A DNA stretch of 46,468 bases from JAKCDU01 sp035551615 (GCA_035551615.1 DASZNC010000125.1:1-46468), one strand, 5' to 3'. Numbered from the stretch's first letter, positions 8,485 through 15,560 are shown. Made by a program: numbers and translations. The notes: generated by a model from the letters alone, not told the origin.

Positions 8485-8509
8485 CAACCCGCCGATCGTT
8501 ACATATCCT
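8481..8509 (+). promoter_or_regulatory. Sigma-70-type promoter of the ArsR/AHSA1 operon
   Basis: A consensus -35 TTGACA (8481-8486), exact 17-bp spacer and -10 TATCCT (8504-8509). Transcription would start near 8516, inside the second operator, giving a leader of about 23 nt before the ATG at 8539. Confidence 0.7.
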
Positions 8510-8514
8510 CGTAT

Positions 8515-8530
8515 TCAACCAAATAGTTGA
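8515..8530. promoter_or_regulatory. Operator 2 of the ArsR gene
   Basis: A second TCAAC-N6-GTTGA, 46 bp from the first and spanning the expected transcription start. The two operators bracket the core promoter, so a bound repressor would block polymerase at -35 and +1. Confidence 0.65.
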
Positions 8531-8538
8531 GGAGGGTG

Positions 8539-8895
8539 ATGGCGGCCGATGCGATGGTGACGGTGTTCTCGGCGTTGGCCGACGAGACCAGACTGGACAT
8601 CGTCACCCGCCTGGCCGAGGGCGACGCCACCTTGAGCGAGCTGGCCGAGCACTACGACATGTCCATCCAGGCGGTGTCGAAGCATCTCTCGGTGCTCGAG
8701 GACGCCGGGGTGGTGTCCCGCCGTCGTGAGGCGCAGCGTCGACCGGTTCGACTGGAAGCGGAGATCTTCGACCTCATGACCAGGTGGATCGAGCGGTATC
8801 GCCAGAGCGTCGAGGCCCGCTACCGGCGTCTCGACCAGCTCCTCACCCAACTCGACGACCAGACCCCCGACCACAACGAAGGAGAGACGACATGA
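8539..8895 (+). CDS. ArsR-family winged-helix repressor
   Basis: 118 aa. I choose ATG 8539 after AGGAGG (8530-8535). The upstream in-frame TTG 8527 overlaps operator and ribosome binding site. The N-terminus FSALADETRLDIVTRLAEG is the classic ArsR opening, followed by LSELAEHYDMSIQAVSKHL (recognition helix) and LEDAGVVSRRREAQRRPVRL (wing). No metal-binding CxC is present, so it belongs to the AHSA1-linked, non-metal subgroup. It overlaps the AHSA1-type gene by 4 bp (ATGA). Twin palindromes flank its promoter, which points to autorepression. Confidence 0.92.
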   Translation: MAADAMVTVFSALADETRLDIVTRLAEGDATLSELAEHYDMSIQAVSKHLSVLEDAGVVSRRREAQRRPVRLEAEIFDLMTRWIERYRQSVEARYRRLDQLLTQLDDQTPDHNEGETT

Positions 8896-9377
8896 CGACT
8901 GCAACCAACCGAGAGGCCCACATCACCATCGACGACAAGACACCGTCGATCACAATCGTGCGGGACTTCGACGCCCCCGCTTCAGCTGTCTACCGCGCCC
9001 ACACCGACCCGGAGCTCTTCGTGCAGTGGGTCGGTCCCGACAGCCTCGACTCCAGCCGCATCGATCGGTGGGACTGCCGCAGCGGCGGCGAGTGGCGCTA
9101 CGTCTCCGTACGAGACCGCGACGAGCACTGGTTCCGCGGCTGCTTCCACGAAATCCGGCCCGACGAGCTCATCGTCCAGACGTTCACCTACGAGCCGATG
9201 GCCGACAGCGTTTCACTCGGTCGTTTCACCTTCGAGGATCTCCCGGGCGGCCGTTGCCGGCTCACCGCGACGTCGCTGGTCGACAGCTTCGAGGCCCGCG
9301 ACGCGTTCGTGGCCAGCGGCATGGAGCTCGGCGTCCAAGAGGGCTTCCGCAAGCTCGACCGGCTGCTCGTCCGCTGA
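8892..9377 (+). CDS. SRPBCC/AHSA1-domain protein
   Basis: 161 aa. ATG 8892 overlaps the ArsR stop (ATGA), so translation is coupled. The START-like AHSA1 fold is clear: IVRDFDAPASAVYRAHTDPELFVQWVGP at the N-terminus, WRYVSV, FHEIRPDELIVQTFTYE, and the C-terminal helix GMELGVQEGFRKLDRLL. It forms a hydrophobic ligand cavity in the cytoplasm. The ArsR-AHSA1 pairing is common in actinobacteria, where the ligand is generally unknown. The gene ends 7 bp before the convergent ferredoxin gene. Confidence 0.9.
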   Translation: MTTATNREAHITIDDKTPSITIVRDFDAPASAVYRAHTDPELFVQWVGPDSLDSSRIDRWDCRSGGEWRYVSVRDRDEHWFRGCFHEIRPDELIVQTFTYEPMADSVSLGRFTFEDLPGGRCRLTATSLVDSFEARDAFVASGMELGVQEGFRKLDRLLVR

Positions 9378-9384
9378 AGGCGGA

Positions 9385-9606
9385 TCAGCGGGCGGCTGCG
9401 TCGAGGACCTTCTCGAGGCGCAGGGCGAGGGCCGGGCAGTTGGTCACGGCCCGTTCGGCGTGGCCGATCAGGTCGTCGGAGAGCGGTGAGGGGTCGACGA
9501 TCGGGTAACCCCAGTCGTCCAGGGTGATCCGCTCGGGGAGCAGGTCGGCGCAGATGCCGTGCCCGTCGCAACCTATTGGGTCGAGCCGCAGTCCACGCCG
9601 GGTCAT
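9385..9606 (-). CDS. Small [3Fe-4S]-type ferredoxin
   Basis: 73 aa, ATG 9606. Only three cluster ligands are present in the CDGHGIC motif (Cys13, Cys19) and the late NCPALAL motif (Cys57). This is the C-x5-C...CP pattern of actinobacterial 3Fe-4S ferredoxins that normally serve cytochrome P450s. Here it overlaps the NuoF-like gene by 4 bp at the end of a five-step operon. It is therefore more likely to pass electrons between the NuoF-like dehydrogenase and the membrane heme protein. No P450 gene is nearby. Confidence 0.9.
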   Translation of the reverse strand: MTRRGLRLDPIGCDGHGICADLLPERITLDDWGYPIVDPSPLSDDLIGHAERAVTNCPALALRLEKVLDAAAR

Positions 9607-10874
9607 GGCCACGGCTGGGGGGTCGGGGTGGGCAGGAGATGACGGTCGGGGCGGGTGCACAGGCCGGCTTGGTGCTGGGCGATCTCCTCGGCGAAGACGT
9701 CGATGCCACTTTCGAGGAAGGCGGCCGCCCCGTCGGGAAGTCGGCAGGCGCCCCGGCCCCGGACCATCGCCGTCCACCGCCGCACGTCGGCCGGAGCTCG
9801 GGGATCCGGGGAGCCTTGGTGGATGGCACCCGTAGCAGCGGCCAGGTCGCGCAGTCCCCAGGTGCAGGCGCCGCACTGGCCGGCGCTCGACTGGGCATAC
9901 CATTCCGCCACCCGGGCCAGCTCGGCGACCGCGCAGCAGTCGTCGTCGATCACGGCGATGACACCGCAGCCCAGCCCGGCGTCGTGGGCGCCCAGGCTCT
10001 GACGGCTGATGGTGAGCGACTCGGCGATGCGTGCGGGCAGCCAACGCCCGAAGTAGCCGCCGACCAGGACCGCCCGCGTCGGGCCGACGCCGGCGTGGGC
10101 CAGCACGGCTCGGAGGGAGATCCCGTGCGGCACCTCGTAGATCCCGGGCGTCTTCACCGCCCCGCCCAGCGTGAGGAGGGTGGTTCCCGGGTCGGCGGGG
10201 GTCCCTACGCTCCGGTACCAGTCGGGCCCGAAGCGAGCGACGAGGGCGAGATGGGCGAGGGTCTCGACGTTGTCCACCAGGGTCGGTCGTCGTGACACTC
10301 CGGTCTCGAACGGGCGGTCGAGGGTGGGGCGGCCGGGCCCACCGTTCAGCAGGTCGACGAGGGCGGCCTCTTGGCCGCTGATGTAGCGCCGGGGGGCGAG
10401 CACGACCTCCAGGCGGCGGTCGTTTCTCTCGGCCAGGGCTATGCGTACCGCCTCGTGCACGGCCGGGTTGCCCCGTTCGATACAGAGGATCCGCCGGTTG
10501 GCCCGGACCGCCCGGGCGGCGGCGTCGATGCCATCGAGTACCAGGTGGGGTGAGCGCACAAGGAGGGTCTTGTCCTTGGCCGAGAGGGGTTCGCCTTCCG
10601 TGCCGTTGGCCACCACCACCCGGGGACCGGCCCCGGCGGCCACCGCCGACAGCTTGCGGGCGGTCGGAAACCCGGCGCCGCCGCGACCGGTCAGGCCGGC
10701 CGCCTGGGCGAGGTCGATGAGTTGGGCGCCCCGGTCGGGCAGTCGTCCCAGCCGGGCGACGTGGGACGAGAGGTCGGGTGGACCATCGAGCAGGCGGGCG
10801 ACCCCTGCCGGGCCGACGGCAGACACGGGACCGACGAGCGTTTCGGTCCGTTCGGCGGTGAGGGTCCTGTTCAT
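9603..10874 (-). CDS. NuoF-like NADH dehydrogenase / iron-sulfur flavoprotein
   Basis: 423 aa. ATG 10874 follows TCCTCC on the plus strand (AGGAGG). GRGGAGFPT (residues 63-71), VVVANGTEGEPLSAKDKTLL and the SLBB-like region GAVKTPGIYEVPHGISL match the soluble NADH/FMN-binding subunit of complex I. In the iron-sulfur motif the sequence is SAGQCGAC, so the first Cys of the canonical C-x2-C-x2-C is Ala. Two Cys remain, with a later GRGAC; as far as I recall this is normal in the actinobacterial branch. It lacks the other Nuo subunits. It probably oxidises NAD(P)H in the cytoplasm and feeds the ferredoxin and the ferric-reductase-like membrane protein, with which it overlaps by 4 bp. Confidence 0.88.
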   Translation of the reverse strand: MNRTLTAERTETLVGPVSAVGPAGVARLLDGPPDLSSHVARLGRLPDRGAQLIDLAQAAGLTGRGGAGFPTARKLSAVAAGAGPRVVVANGTEGEPLSAKDKTLLVRSPHLVLDGIDAAARAVRANRRILCIERGNPAVHEAVRIALAERNDRRLEVVLAPRRYISGQEAALVDLLNGGPGRPTLDRPFETGVSRRPTLVDNVETLAHLALVARFGPDWYRSVGTPADPGTTLLTLGGAVKTPGIYEVPHGISLRAVLAHAGVGPTRAVLVGGYFGRWLPARIAESLTISRQSLGAHDAGLGCGVIAVIDDDCCAVAELARVAEWYAQSSAGQCGACTWGLRDLAAATGAIHQGSPDPRAPADVRRWTAMVRGRGACRLPDGAAAFLESGIDVFAEEIAQHQAGLCTRPDRHLLPTPTPQPWP

Positions 10875-11545
10875 GTGTTCCTCCGGGGTCGGGTGGTGCC
10901 GGCGGCGGCGAGCGGCCGGGTCTCGGTGGGGGCGGTGGCGGACGGGGCGTAGCCAGCTGGGCGCCGGGCCGAGGCGGGGAGCGGGGTGACGGCGTCGCGG
11001 CCGCGTCTGGTCAATCGGACGGTCACCGCGGCGGCAAAAGCCGATCCGACGACGATGTAGATGACGGTCGACCATCCTTTGCCGGTGTCCACGCCGGTGC
11101 CTGACCCGGACCCGATGGAGTGGGCGAGAGCGGTGGGCCAGCACAGGTAGGCGAGCCAGTGGACCAGCTGCCAGGTCCGCTTGCGCAGGTGCGAGCGCAG
11201 CAGGCTGGTCACCATGACGGCGATGAGCAGATCGATGGATACCGCTCCCAGCCCGATCCAGAACGGGTCGTATCCCGACAGCCCGGGGACCAGGAGAGAC
11301 AGCGCCGGGACCTTCACGTACTTGTCGCTGATGGCGGTGAGAATGTGGACGACGGTGAAGACCACGGCGAGGAGCGACACGTTGCGGTGCACCAGCGCGG
11401 CGACCGTGCGGGTCCAGGGGCCTTTGGCCACCCGGGCCAGGTTGGCGATGCCCAGCCCGACCGTGGTCGTCAACAGGATGAGGGCGATGAAGCCGGTGGC
11501 CCGCATCAGGTACCAGTCGGCGGATGTGCTGAGAAGACCGCTCAC
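10871..11545 (-). CDS. Ferric reductase-like transmembrane heme-b protein
   Basis: 224 aa, GTG start at 11545 inside the GTGA overlap with apbE. Five hydrophobic segments are visible (about residues 14-38, 48-72, 93-117, 126-148, 155-177). Two helices carry paired histidines spaced 13-14 residues apart (LVHRN...VVHILT and LVHWLAYL...LAHSIG), the bis-His ligand pattern of ferric reductase/YedZ/NOX-type domains. No FAD/NAD domain is fused. A cytoplasmic donor (the NuoF-like protein and ferredoxin) and an extracytoplasmic flavin acceptor are therefore the likely partners. The C-terminus is a basic, Ala/Pro/Thr-rich tail. Confidence 0.87.
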   Translation of the reverse strand: MSGLLSTSADWYLMRATGFIALILLTTTVGLGIANLARVAKGPWTRTVAALVHRNVSLLAVVFTVVHILTAISDKYVKVPALSLLVPGLSGYDPFWIGLGAVSIDLLIAVMVTSLLRSHLRKRTWQLVHWLAYLCWPTALAHSIGSGSGTGVDTGKGWSTVIYIVVGSAFAAAVTVRLTRRGRDAVTPLPASARRPAGYAPSATAPTETRPLAAAGTTRPRRNT

Positions 11546-12492
11546 TGCCCGACCTGCTGCAGGAGCACGGCCGGGTCGGCCGGCCAATCGCCGGTACGGA
11601 CGACGTCGCCGTCCGGGGTCACCAGGCGGGCGTCGAAGCTGCGCTCCTGGAGCCATGCCGCGGCGGTCGGCCCGAGGATCATGGCTGCCGTGGAAGCCGT
11701 GTTGGCGGCCACACATGTCGGCGCCGCCACGCTGACCGTCCTCCATGTCTCGTGGGCGGGTCGGCCGGTGCGGGGGTCGACCAGGTGGTGCATGACGGCC
11801 CCGGCCCGAGCCCAGCGCCGCACGGCGGTCCCCGAGGTGGCCAGACCGCCGGTACGGATAGCGACGGTCTGGCCCGCTTCGGGGACGTCGGCCGGCTGGT
11901 CGCAGCGATCGGTGACGCGAACGATCCAACCGTCCTCGGGGGGTCTTCCCGCCACCGCGATGTCCCCTCCCAGGCTGACCAGAACCCCTGTTCCGGTGGC
12001 GGCCGCGGCCCGCGCGGCGGCTCGATCGGCGCACAGCGCCTTGGCGGTGGCGCCCAGATCGAGCCGGACCTTGGCCGGCACGTATACCCGGCCATGTTGC
12101 TGATCGACTCGAACGCGCTGCCAGGCCGGGATGTGGGTGGCGGTCACGGTGAGCGGGCTGTGCCGATCGAGATGGTCGAATGAGCGGTCGTAACCCAGGT
12201 CGATCAGGCACTGCCCGATGGTGGGGTCCACCAGGCCGTCGGTATCGCGGGCGGCCGCCAAGGCGGTGGCGACGGCGTCGCAGAGCCAACTCGATGCCCG
12301 GGTCAGCTGTTGCCCCTCGTTCAGGCGAGACAGTTCGCTGTCGTCTCGGAAGCGGCTACAGGACAGGTCGCAGGCCTCGATCTCGTTGCGGACGGCGGCC
12401 ATGGCACCGGCCAGAGAGTCAGGATCGGTCGCGCCGACCACGACCGCCGTGCCCAGGGCCCGGAATTCCGAGAAAGCGGGGCCGGGGATCAC
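11542..12492 (-). CDS. apbE: FAD:protein FMN transferase (ApbE)
   Basis: 316 aa, GTG 12492 overlapping the preceding stop (GTGA). Family hallmarks: FRALGTAVVV at the start, EIEACDLSCSRFRDDSELSRLN, LDLGATAKALCADRAA (~143-157), VSLGGDIAV, GLATSGTAVRRW, HHLVDPRTGRPA (~234) and VAANTASTAAMILG. The enzyme attaches FMN from FAD through a phosphoester to Thr/Ser of exported target proteins. No standard FMN-binding domain gene lies in the window. The genes immediately upstream encode two small proteins ending in SGAS, which are the obvious candidate substrates. No strong signal peptide is visible in this protein, so where it acts is unclear. Confidence 0.93.
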   Translation of the reverse strand: MIPGPAFSEFRALGTAVVVGATDPDSLAGAMAAVRNEIEACDLSCSRFRDDSELSRLNEGQQLTRASSWLCDAVATALAAARDTDGLVDPTIGQCLIDLGYDRSFDHLDRHSPLTVTATHIPAWQRVRVDQQHGRVYVPAKVRLDLGATAKALCADRAAARAAAATGTGVLVSLGGDIAVAGRPPEDGWIVRVTDRCDQPADVPEAGQTVAIRTGGLATSGTAVRRWARAGAVMHHLVDPRTGRPAHETWRTVSVAAPTCVAANTASTAAMILGPTAAAWLQERSFDARLVTPDGDVVRTGDWPADPAVLLQQVGQ

Positions 12493-12926
12493 GACGCCCC
12501 CGAACTGACCCCGCCCGGCCCGGACGCCGCGCTCGGCGGTGAGTAGGTCGGAGTGGTGGTGGCCGGCGCCGCCGTGGTCGGAGTGGTGGTGGCGACCGTC
12601 GGGGTGGTGGTGGCCGGCGCCACCGTGGTCGTGGTGGTCGGCGCGGCGGTGGTCGTGGTGGTGGCCGCGACCGTCGGTGCGGTCGTGGCCGGCGCCACCG
12701 TGGTCGTGGTGGTCTGGGCCGGTCGGGCGGTTGACGTCGGGCTGGATGCCGCGCCCCTGGACGCCGAGACCCGGCTGGTCGGGCGGGCGACGGCGGTGTG
12801 GGCCACGACGTCGGTGAGGACGACCACGCCGGCTACCGAACCGCCGGCCAGTGCGACGCTCAGCGTGCGGGCCCGTCGAAGAACGCCTTGGCGCCGGTTC
12901 GACCGGTTCTCGTCCGTGCTGTTCAT
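12489..12926 (-). CDS. Small Thr/Pro-rich anchored protein with C-terminal SGAS
   Basis: 145 aa. A basic start (RSNRRQGVLRRARTL) and a hydrophobic segment (~21-45, SVALAGGSVAGVVVLTDVVA) act as anchor or signal peptide. They are followed by ~75 residues of Thr/Ala/Pro repeats (TTTTTVAPATTAPTVA-like units) and the C-terminus YSPPSAASGPGGVSSGAS. It overlaps apbE by 4 bp. It is a paralogue of the protein at 13009-13341: anchor, the AHT after it, and the 18-residue tail align (Y-x2-P-x3-S-x4-V-x-SGAS) although the DNA has diverged. SGAS resembles the flavinylation site ([ST]GA[ST]) modified by ApbE. My inference is a minimal FMN carrier on a flexible tether. Confidence 0.8.
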   Translation of the reverse strand: MNSTDENRSNRRQGVLRRARTLSVALAGGSVAGVVVLTDVVAHTAVARPTSRVSASRGAASSPTSTARPAQTTTTTVAPATTAPTVAATTTTTAAPTTTTTVAPATTTPTVATTTPTTAAPATTTPTYSPPSAASGPGGVSSGAS

Positions 12927-13008
12927 CTCCGTCCAGTCGTCGTTGCCATCACTCGATCAGCTTCGAGGACCGGTCTCAGATCGTCCGCCGACCAACCTTG
13001 GAATCTCA

Positions 13009-13341
13009 TCAGGATGCGCCCGACGTGACCTGGGCCGACGATGACGAGGAGGTTGGAGCGGTATAGGTCGTCGTCGACGTGGTCGATGTGGTCGACGAGG
13101 ATGAGGACGAGGACGTGGTTGATTTGCTGCTCGATCCGGACGTACTGGCGGAGCCGGACGTGCCGGTCGAGGTGGCGGACGTGGCCGCCGAGGCCGATTT
13201 CGTGGAGGTCGTGTGGGCCGCCGCGTCGGCGATGGCGATCCCTCCGACTATCGAGGTGCCGGCGGCCGCCAGGGTCACCGCCCGGGCCAGTCTCATGCCG
13301 CGGGTGCGGCGGGTGGGAAGGTGGTCGTCGTTCGATCTCAT
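13009..13341 (-). CDS. Small Ser/Thr-rich anchored protein with C-terminal SGAS (paralogue)
   Basis: 110 aa, ATG 13341 with GGAGG 4 nt upstream; first gene of the operon. Basic N-terminus (RRTRGMRLARA), hydrophobic segment ~20-42 (TLAAAGTSIVGGIAIADAAA), AHT, then a ~55-residue Ser/Thr tract, then YTAPTSSSSSAQVTSGAS at the end. It lies 82 bp upstream of its paralogue. There is no globular domain. The conserved parts are only the membrane/export segment and the last 18 residues, as expected if the tail itself is the functional site. It could alternatively be a cell-wall spacer protein. The flavinylation idea rests on the tail motif and on ApbE in the same operon. Confidence 0.8.
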   Translation of the reverse strand: MRSNDDHLPTRRTRGMRLARAVTLAAAGTSIVGGIAIADAAAHTTSTKSASAATSATSTGTSGSASTSGSSSKSTTSSSSSSSTTSTTSTTTYTAPTSSSSSAQVTSGAS

Positions 13342-13773
13342 GATGCCTCCGTCTCGATGGCGTGGTCACAGGATCTCGGTCGGGTCTGGGAGTTGGTGGT
13401 GGCCGTCCTGGGAATCGCCGCCGAAACGCGCCGCTCGAGCTCGGCCCGGCGCACCCCGACCGACCGAAGAACCTCGCCGCCAGCCGAGGGGGTCGGCTGG
13501 CCACCTTGGACGAGGCCCTCGCATCTGCGCGGCCCGGCGTCACCGAGTTGATCACCTCAAAAGACACCCTGGAGATAGCTACTGCCGCTCTGCCGGGAGT
13601 GCCACCGATATCTGCGACCCTCACGTTCCCGACCGGGCCGAACAGTTTCCCGAATGGGCAGACTTGGCCGCCCGACACACAGGACCGGCTCTTGCGTCGG
13701 TAGCGTCAGCGCTGGGCAGCGGGAGCCGCCCTTCGGCATCGAGTTCGCCCCCTACGTCGCCTTCGGAGGTTCC
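13342..13773. other. Divergent intergenic region with gene remnant
   Basis: About 430 bp separate the divergent electron-transfer operon (start 13341) and the cassette starting at 13774. Besides the VapC remnant at 13434-13553 I see no gene, and no convincing promoter hexamers. Confidence 0.5.
13434..13553 (+). pseudogene. VapC/PIN-domain toxin C-terminal remnant
   Basis: The frame reads LELGPAHPDRPKNLAASRGG followed by RLATLDEALASARPGVTELI. This matches the last helices and strands of VapC-type PIN toxins (..LA...GGRLATFDR.LA....V.LI), including the conserved terminal Asp of the ATxD motif. There is no start, no N-terminal half, no antitoxin, and the frame runs on past the normal end. It is a decayed fragment of a toxin-antitoxin locus. 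The call comes from the motif only. Confidence 0.4.
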
Positions 13774-14400
13774 ATGGAACGGATCGACTTCATCGGGAGT
13801 TCCGAGAACTCCTGGTGGCTACTGGCCGAAGATGACGAGTTGGGTGCGGCCCTGGCCGCCCAGCGCCTCGAGCTCGGGCGGGCTCTGGGCTGGATGGAGC
13901 CCACCTGGTACACCGACGAGGAACGACTCGGGCGGCTCTATGACGAGTTGCTGGCGGATTCCCCCGACCTGCTCCAAGCGGCACCGGATCTGTCTCGACC
14001 TGACGAGCAGGCGGCCTGGTTCACCGATGCCTTGGTCGCCCTCACCCGCGACACCGACGAATCGCCGCTCGGCGAGACCGAGACCGAGACCGGCGAACCC
14101 GAGTCCGAAGACGCGGTAGGCACCAGTGCCGCCCCGGCTCCGGCGACACCCGCGGCGGCGCCCGCCAAGAAGTCCATCTTCAAGTCCAAGGACGAATCCG
14201 AAGCGAGCGAATCCGAGGATCCCGGTGAACCGACCCTCGAGGAAGCCACCGAGACCGTCCTGGCCGACCTCACCGGCGCCACCCTGGCCCAGTTGGCCGA
14301 GGAGTTGGGGGTAGACGTCGCCGAGTTGGAGGAGATCGTCCAGAGCTCGGACTTCGACGACCTGGTCCGCGCCGAAGCGGCCCGATTGATCGCGGAATAG
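13774..14400 (+). CDS. Unrecognised acidic protein, 208 aa (cassette gene A)
   Basis: ATG 13774 with GGAGGT 3 nt upstream. Residues 1-100 look globular and Trp-containing (SSENSWWLLAEDDELGAALAAQRLE, ALGWMEPTWYTDEERL). Residues ~105-165 are a low-complexity acidic/Ala-Pro linker with a basic patch (KKSIFKSKD). Residues ~165-208 form an acidic helical end (LEEATETVLADLTGATLAQLAEELGVDVAELEEIV) that reads like a small HTH-like or three-helix bundle with AELEEIV..SDFDDL. No signal peptide. It is followed 8 bp later by gene B at 14409, so the two are co-transcribed. I do not recognise the family. Confidence 0.8.
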   Translation: MERIDFIGSSENSWWLLAEDDELGAALAAQRLELGRALGWMEPTWYTDEERLGRLYDELLADSPDLLQAAPDLSRPDEQAAWFTDALVALTRDTDESPLGETETETGEPESEDAVGTSAAPAPATPAAAPAKKSIFKSKDESEASESEDPGEPTLEEATETVLADLTGATLAQLAEELGVDVAELEEIVQSSDFDDLVRAEAARLIAE

Positions 14401-14408
14401 GAGGGGTC

Positions 14409-15560
14409 GTGCAACCCGGTGAAAATGGCAACAAGGAAGTTCTGAAGAAGGAAGTGGTGGGCACCATCGCCCAGCGCATCGCCGCCTTGAAGTCCGGAGG
14501 AGGCATGCAGACGCAGGCGCAGCCCCCGACCCCCAAACCGTCTTCGGTGTTCAAGCCGAAGCCGCAGGTGCAGCCCAAACCGGAGGTGACGCCCTCTCCC
14601 TCGGTCAGCAAGCCGACCCCGTCCGGTTCCGGTTCCGGCAAGATCGACAAGGAGGACGAGTACCTGAAGGCCGTGCGCGACTCGGCCGAGTCCTACGCCA
14701 AGGGTCTGGACGACGAAGCCCAGTCGAAGCTCACGAAACTGGCCGACGAGGCCCGGCGCAGCCAGCTGAAGGAGCTGATCGCGGAACGGACCAAGGACCT
14801 GGTGCCGGCCCGCCCGTTCTGGAGGGACAAGGCGCTGAACGCAGCCGTCGACCACGCCAACCGGATCATCACCGGCGCCCTCGACGAGTCGCAGAAGATC
14901 GTCGCCATCGGCAAAGAACTGCCCGGCTCGATGTTCGTCGATCCGGCCGGCGACAACCTGTTCCGCAACGCCAGCGCTTTCCTTTCACCGCAAACGCTGC
15001 TCGATCAGGGGTGCCTGCGGGGACGGATGGAACCCGACGACCCGGTCGCCGGGCTGAAGCGCATCTTCGCCGATCCGAAGGGGGCCTTCGCGGTGGTCGA
15101 CGGCTACGTCCGCAAACCGTCCGGGTCGGGCGGGATGACCCTCAGCTCCGGGCCCGAGGTGGCAGCCATGTCGGCGACCACCGCCCGGGACAACACGCTC
15201 GGTAACAGCCCCACCTGGCAGTACACGTTTCCCCGCCCCGAGTTGTCGAAGGTCGAGCCCGACACCATCAGGGCCGACCTGGGGGTGACCGAGAGCCAGG
15301 CGCGCAATCTGGAGGGCACGGCCTACGAGCTGAAGAGCGACAGCGGCGGCATCGCCGGCGCCACCATCCTGGCCTTCGTGTCGACGGCCAGTTCCAAGGA
15401 GCACATGTTCCTCACCACGTTGGACATCCCCGGTGACCTCGCCTTCCGGGCGTACACCGGCATCCCGCAGACCACCTACCGCACCAAGTGGAAGCGGCTG
15501 AACGCCGACACCCTCGACCTCTACACGACGGCTACCGAGAAGTACGACCTCCCGATGTAG
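14409..15560 (+). CDS. Unrecognised protein, 383 aa (cassette gene B)
   Basis: GTG 14409 after AGGAGGGG. Residues 1-30 are a basic helix (VLKKEVVGTIAQRIAALKSGG). Residues ~30-78 are a Pro/Lys/Gln linker with PKP repeats. Residues ~80-145 are a charged, probably coiled helix (EDEYLKAVRDSAESYAKGLDDEA). Residues ~150-383 are a globular domain of unknown type with a single Cys (DQGCLRGRMEPDDP) and a beta-rich end (GATILAFVSTASSKEHMFLTTLDIPG). No signal peptide or membrane segment. The architecture (docking helix, long linker, C-terminal domain) is that of an effector or scaffold delivered by or bound to a partner, possibly gene A. Function unknown. Confidence 0.8.
   Translation: MQPGENGNKEVLKKEVVGTIAQRIAALKSGGGMQTQAQPPTPKPSSVFKPKPQVQPKPEVTPSPSVSKPTPSGSGSGKIDKEDEYLKAVRDSAESYAKGLDDEAQSKLTKLADEARRSQLKELIAERTKDLVPARPFWRDKALNAAVDHANRIITGALDESQKIVAIGKELPGSMFVDPAGDNLFRNASAFLSPQTLLDQGCLRGRMEPDDPVAGLKRIFADPKGAFAVVDGYVRKPSGSGGMTLSSGPEVAAMSATTARDNTLGNSPTWQYTFPRPELSKVEPDTIRADLGVTESQARNLEGTAYELKSDSGGIAGATILAFVSTASSKEHMFLTTLDIPGDLAFRAYTGIPQTTYRTKWKRLNADTLDLYTTATEKYDLPM

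Noticed and set aside
12541..12720. GGTGGTGG/GTGGTCG-rich stretch as a CRISPR or regulatory repeat
   Set aside because: It is the coding DNA of the Thr/Ala/Pro tether read on the opposite strand; repeats are codon repeats, with no spacers.
12923..13678. Long minus-strand open frame covering the first SGAS protein and the intergenic region
   Set aside because: It is out of phase with the two anchored paralogues, is Arg/Pro/His-rich low-quality sequence, and has no ribosome binding site; the shorter frames show matching paralogous ends.
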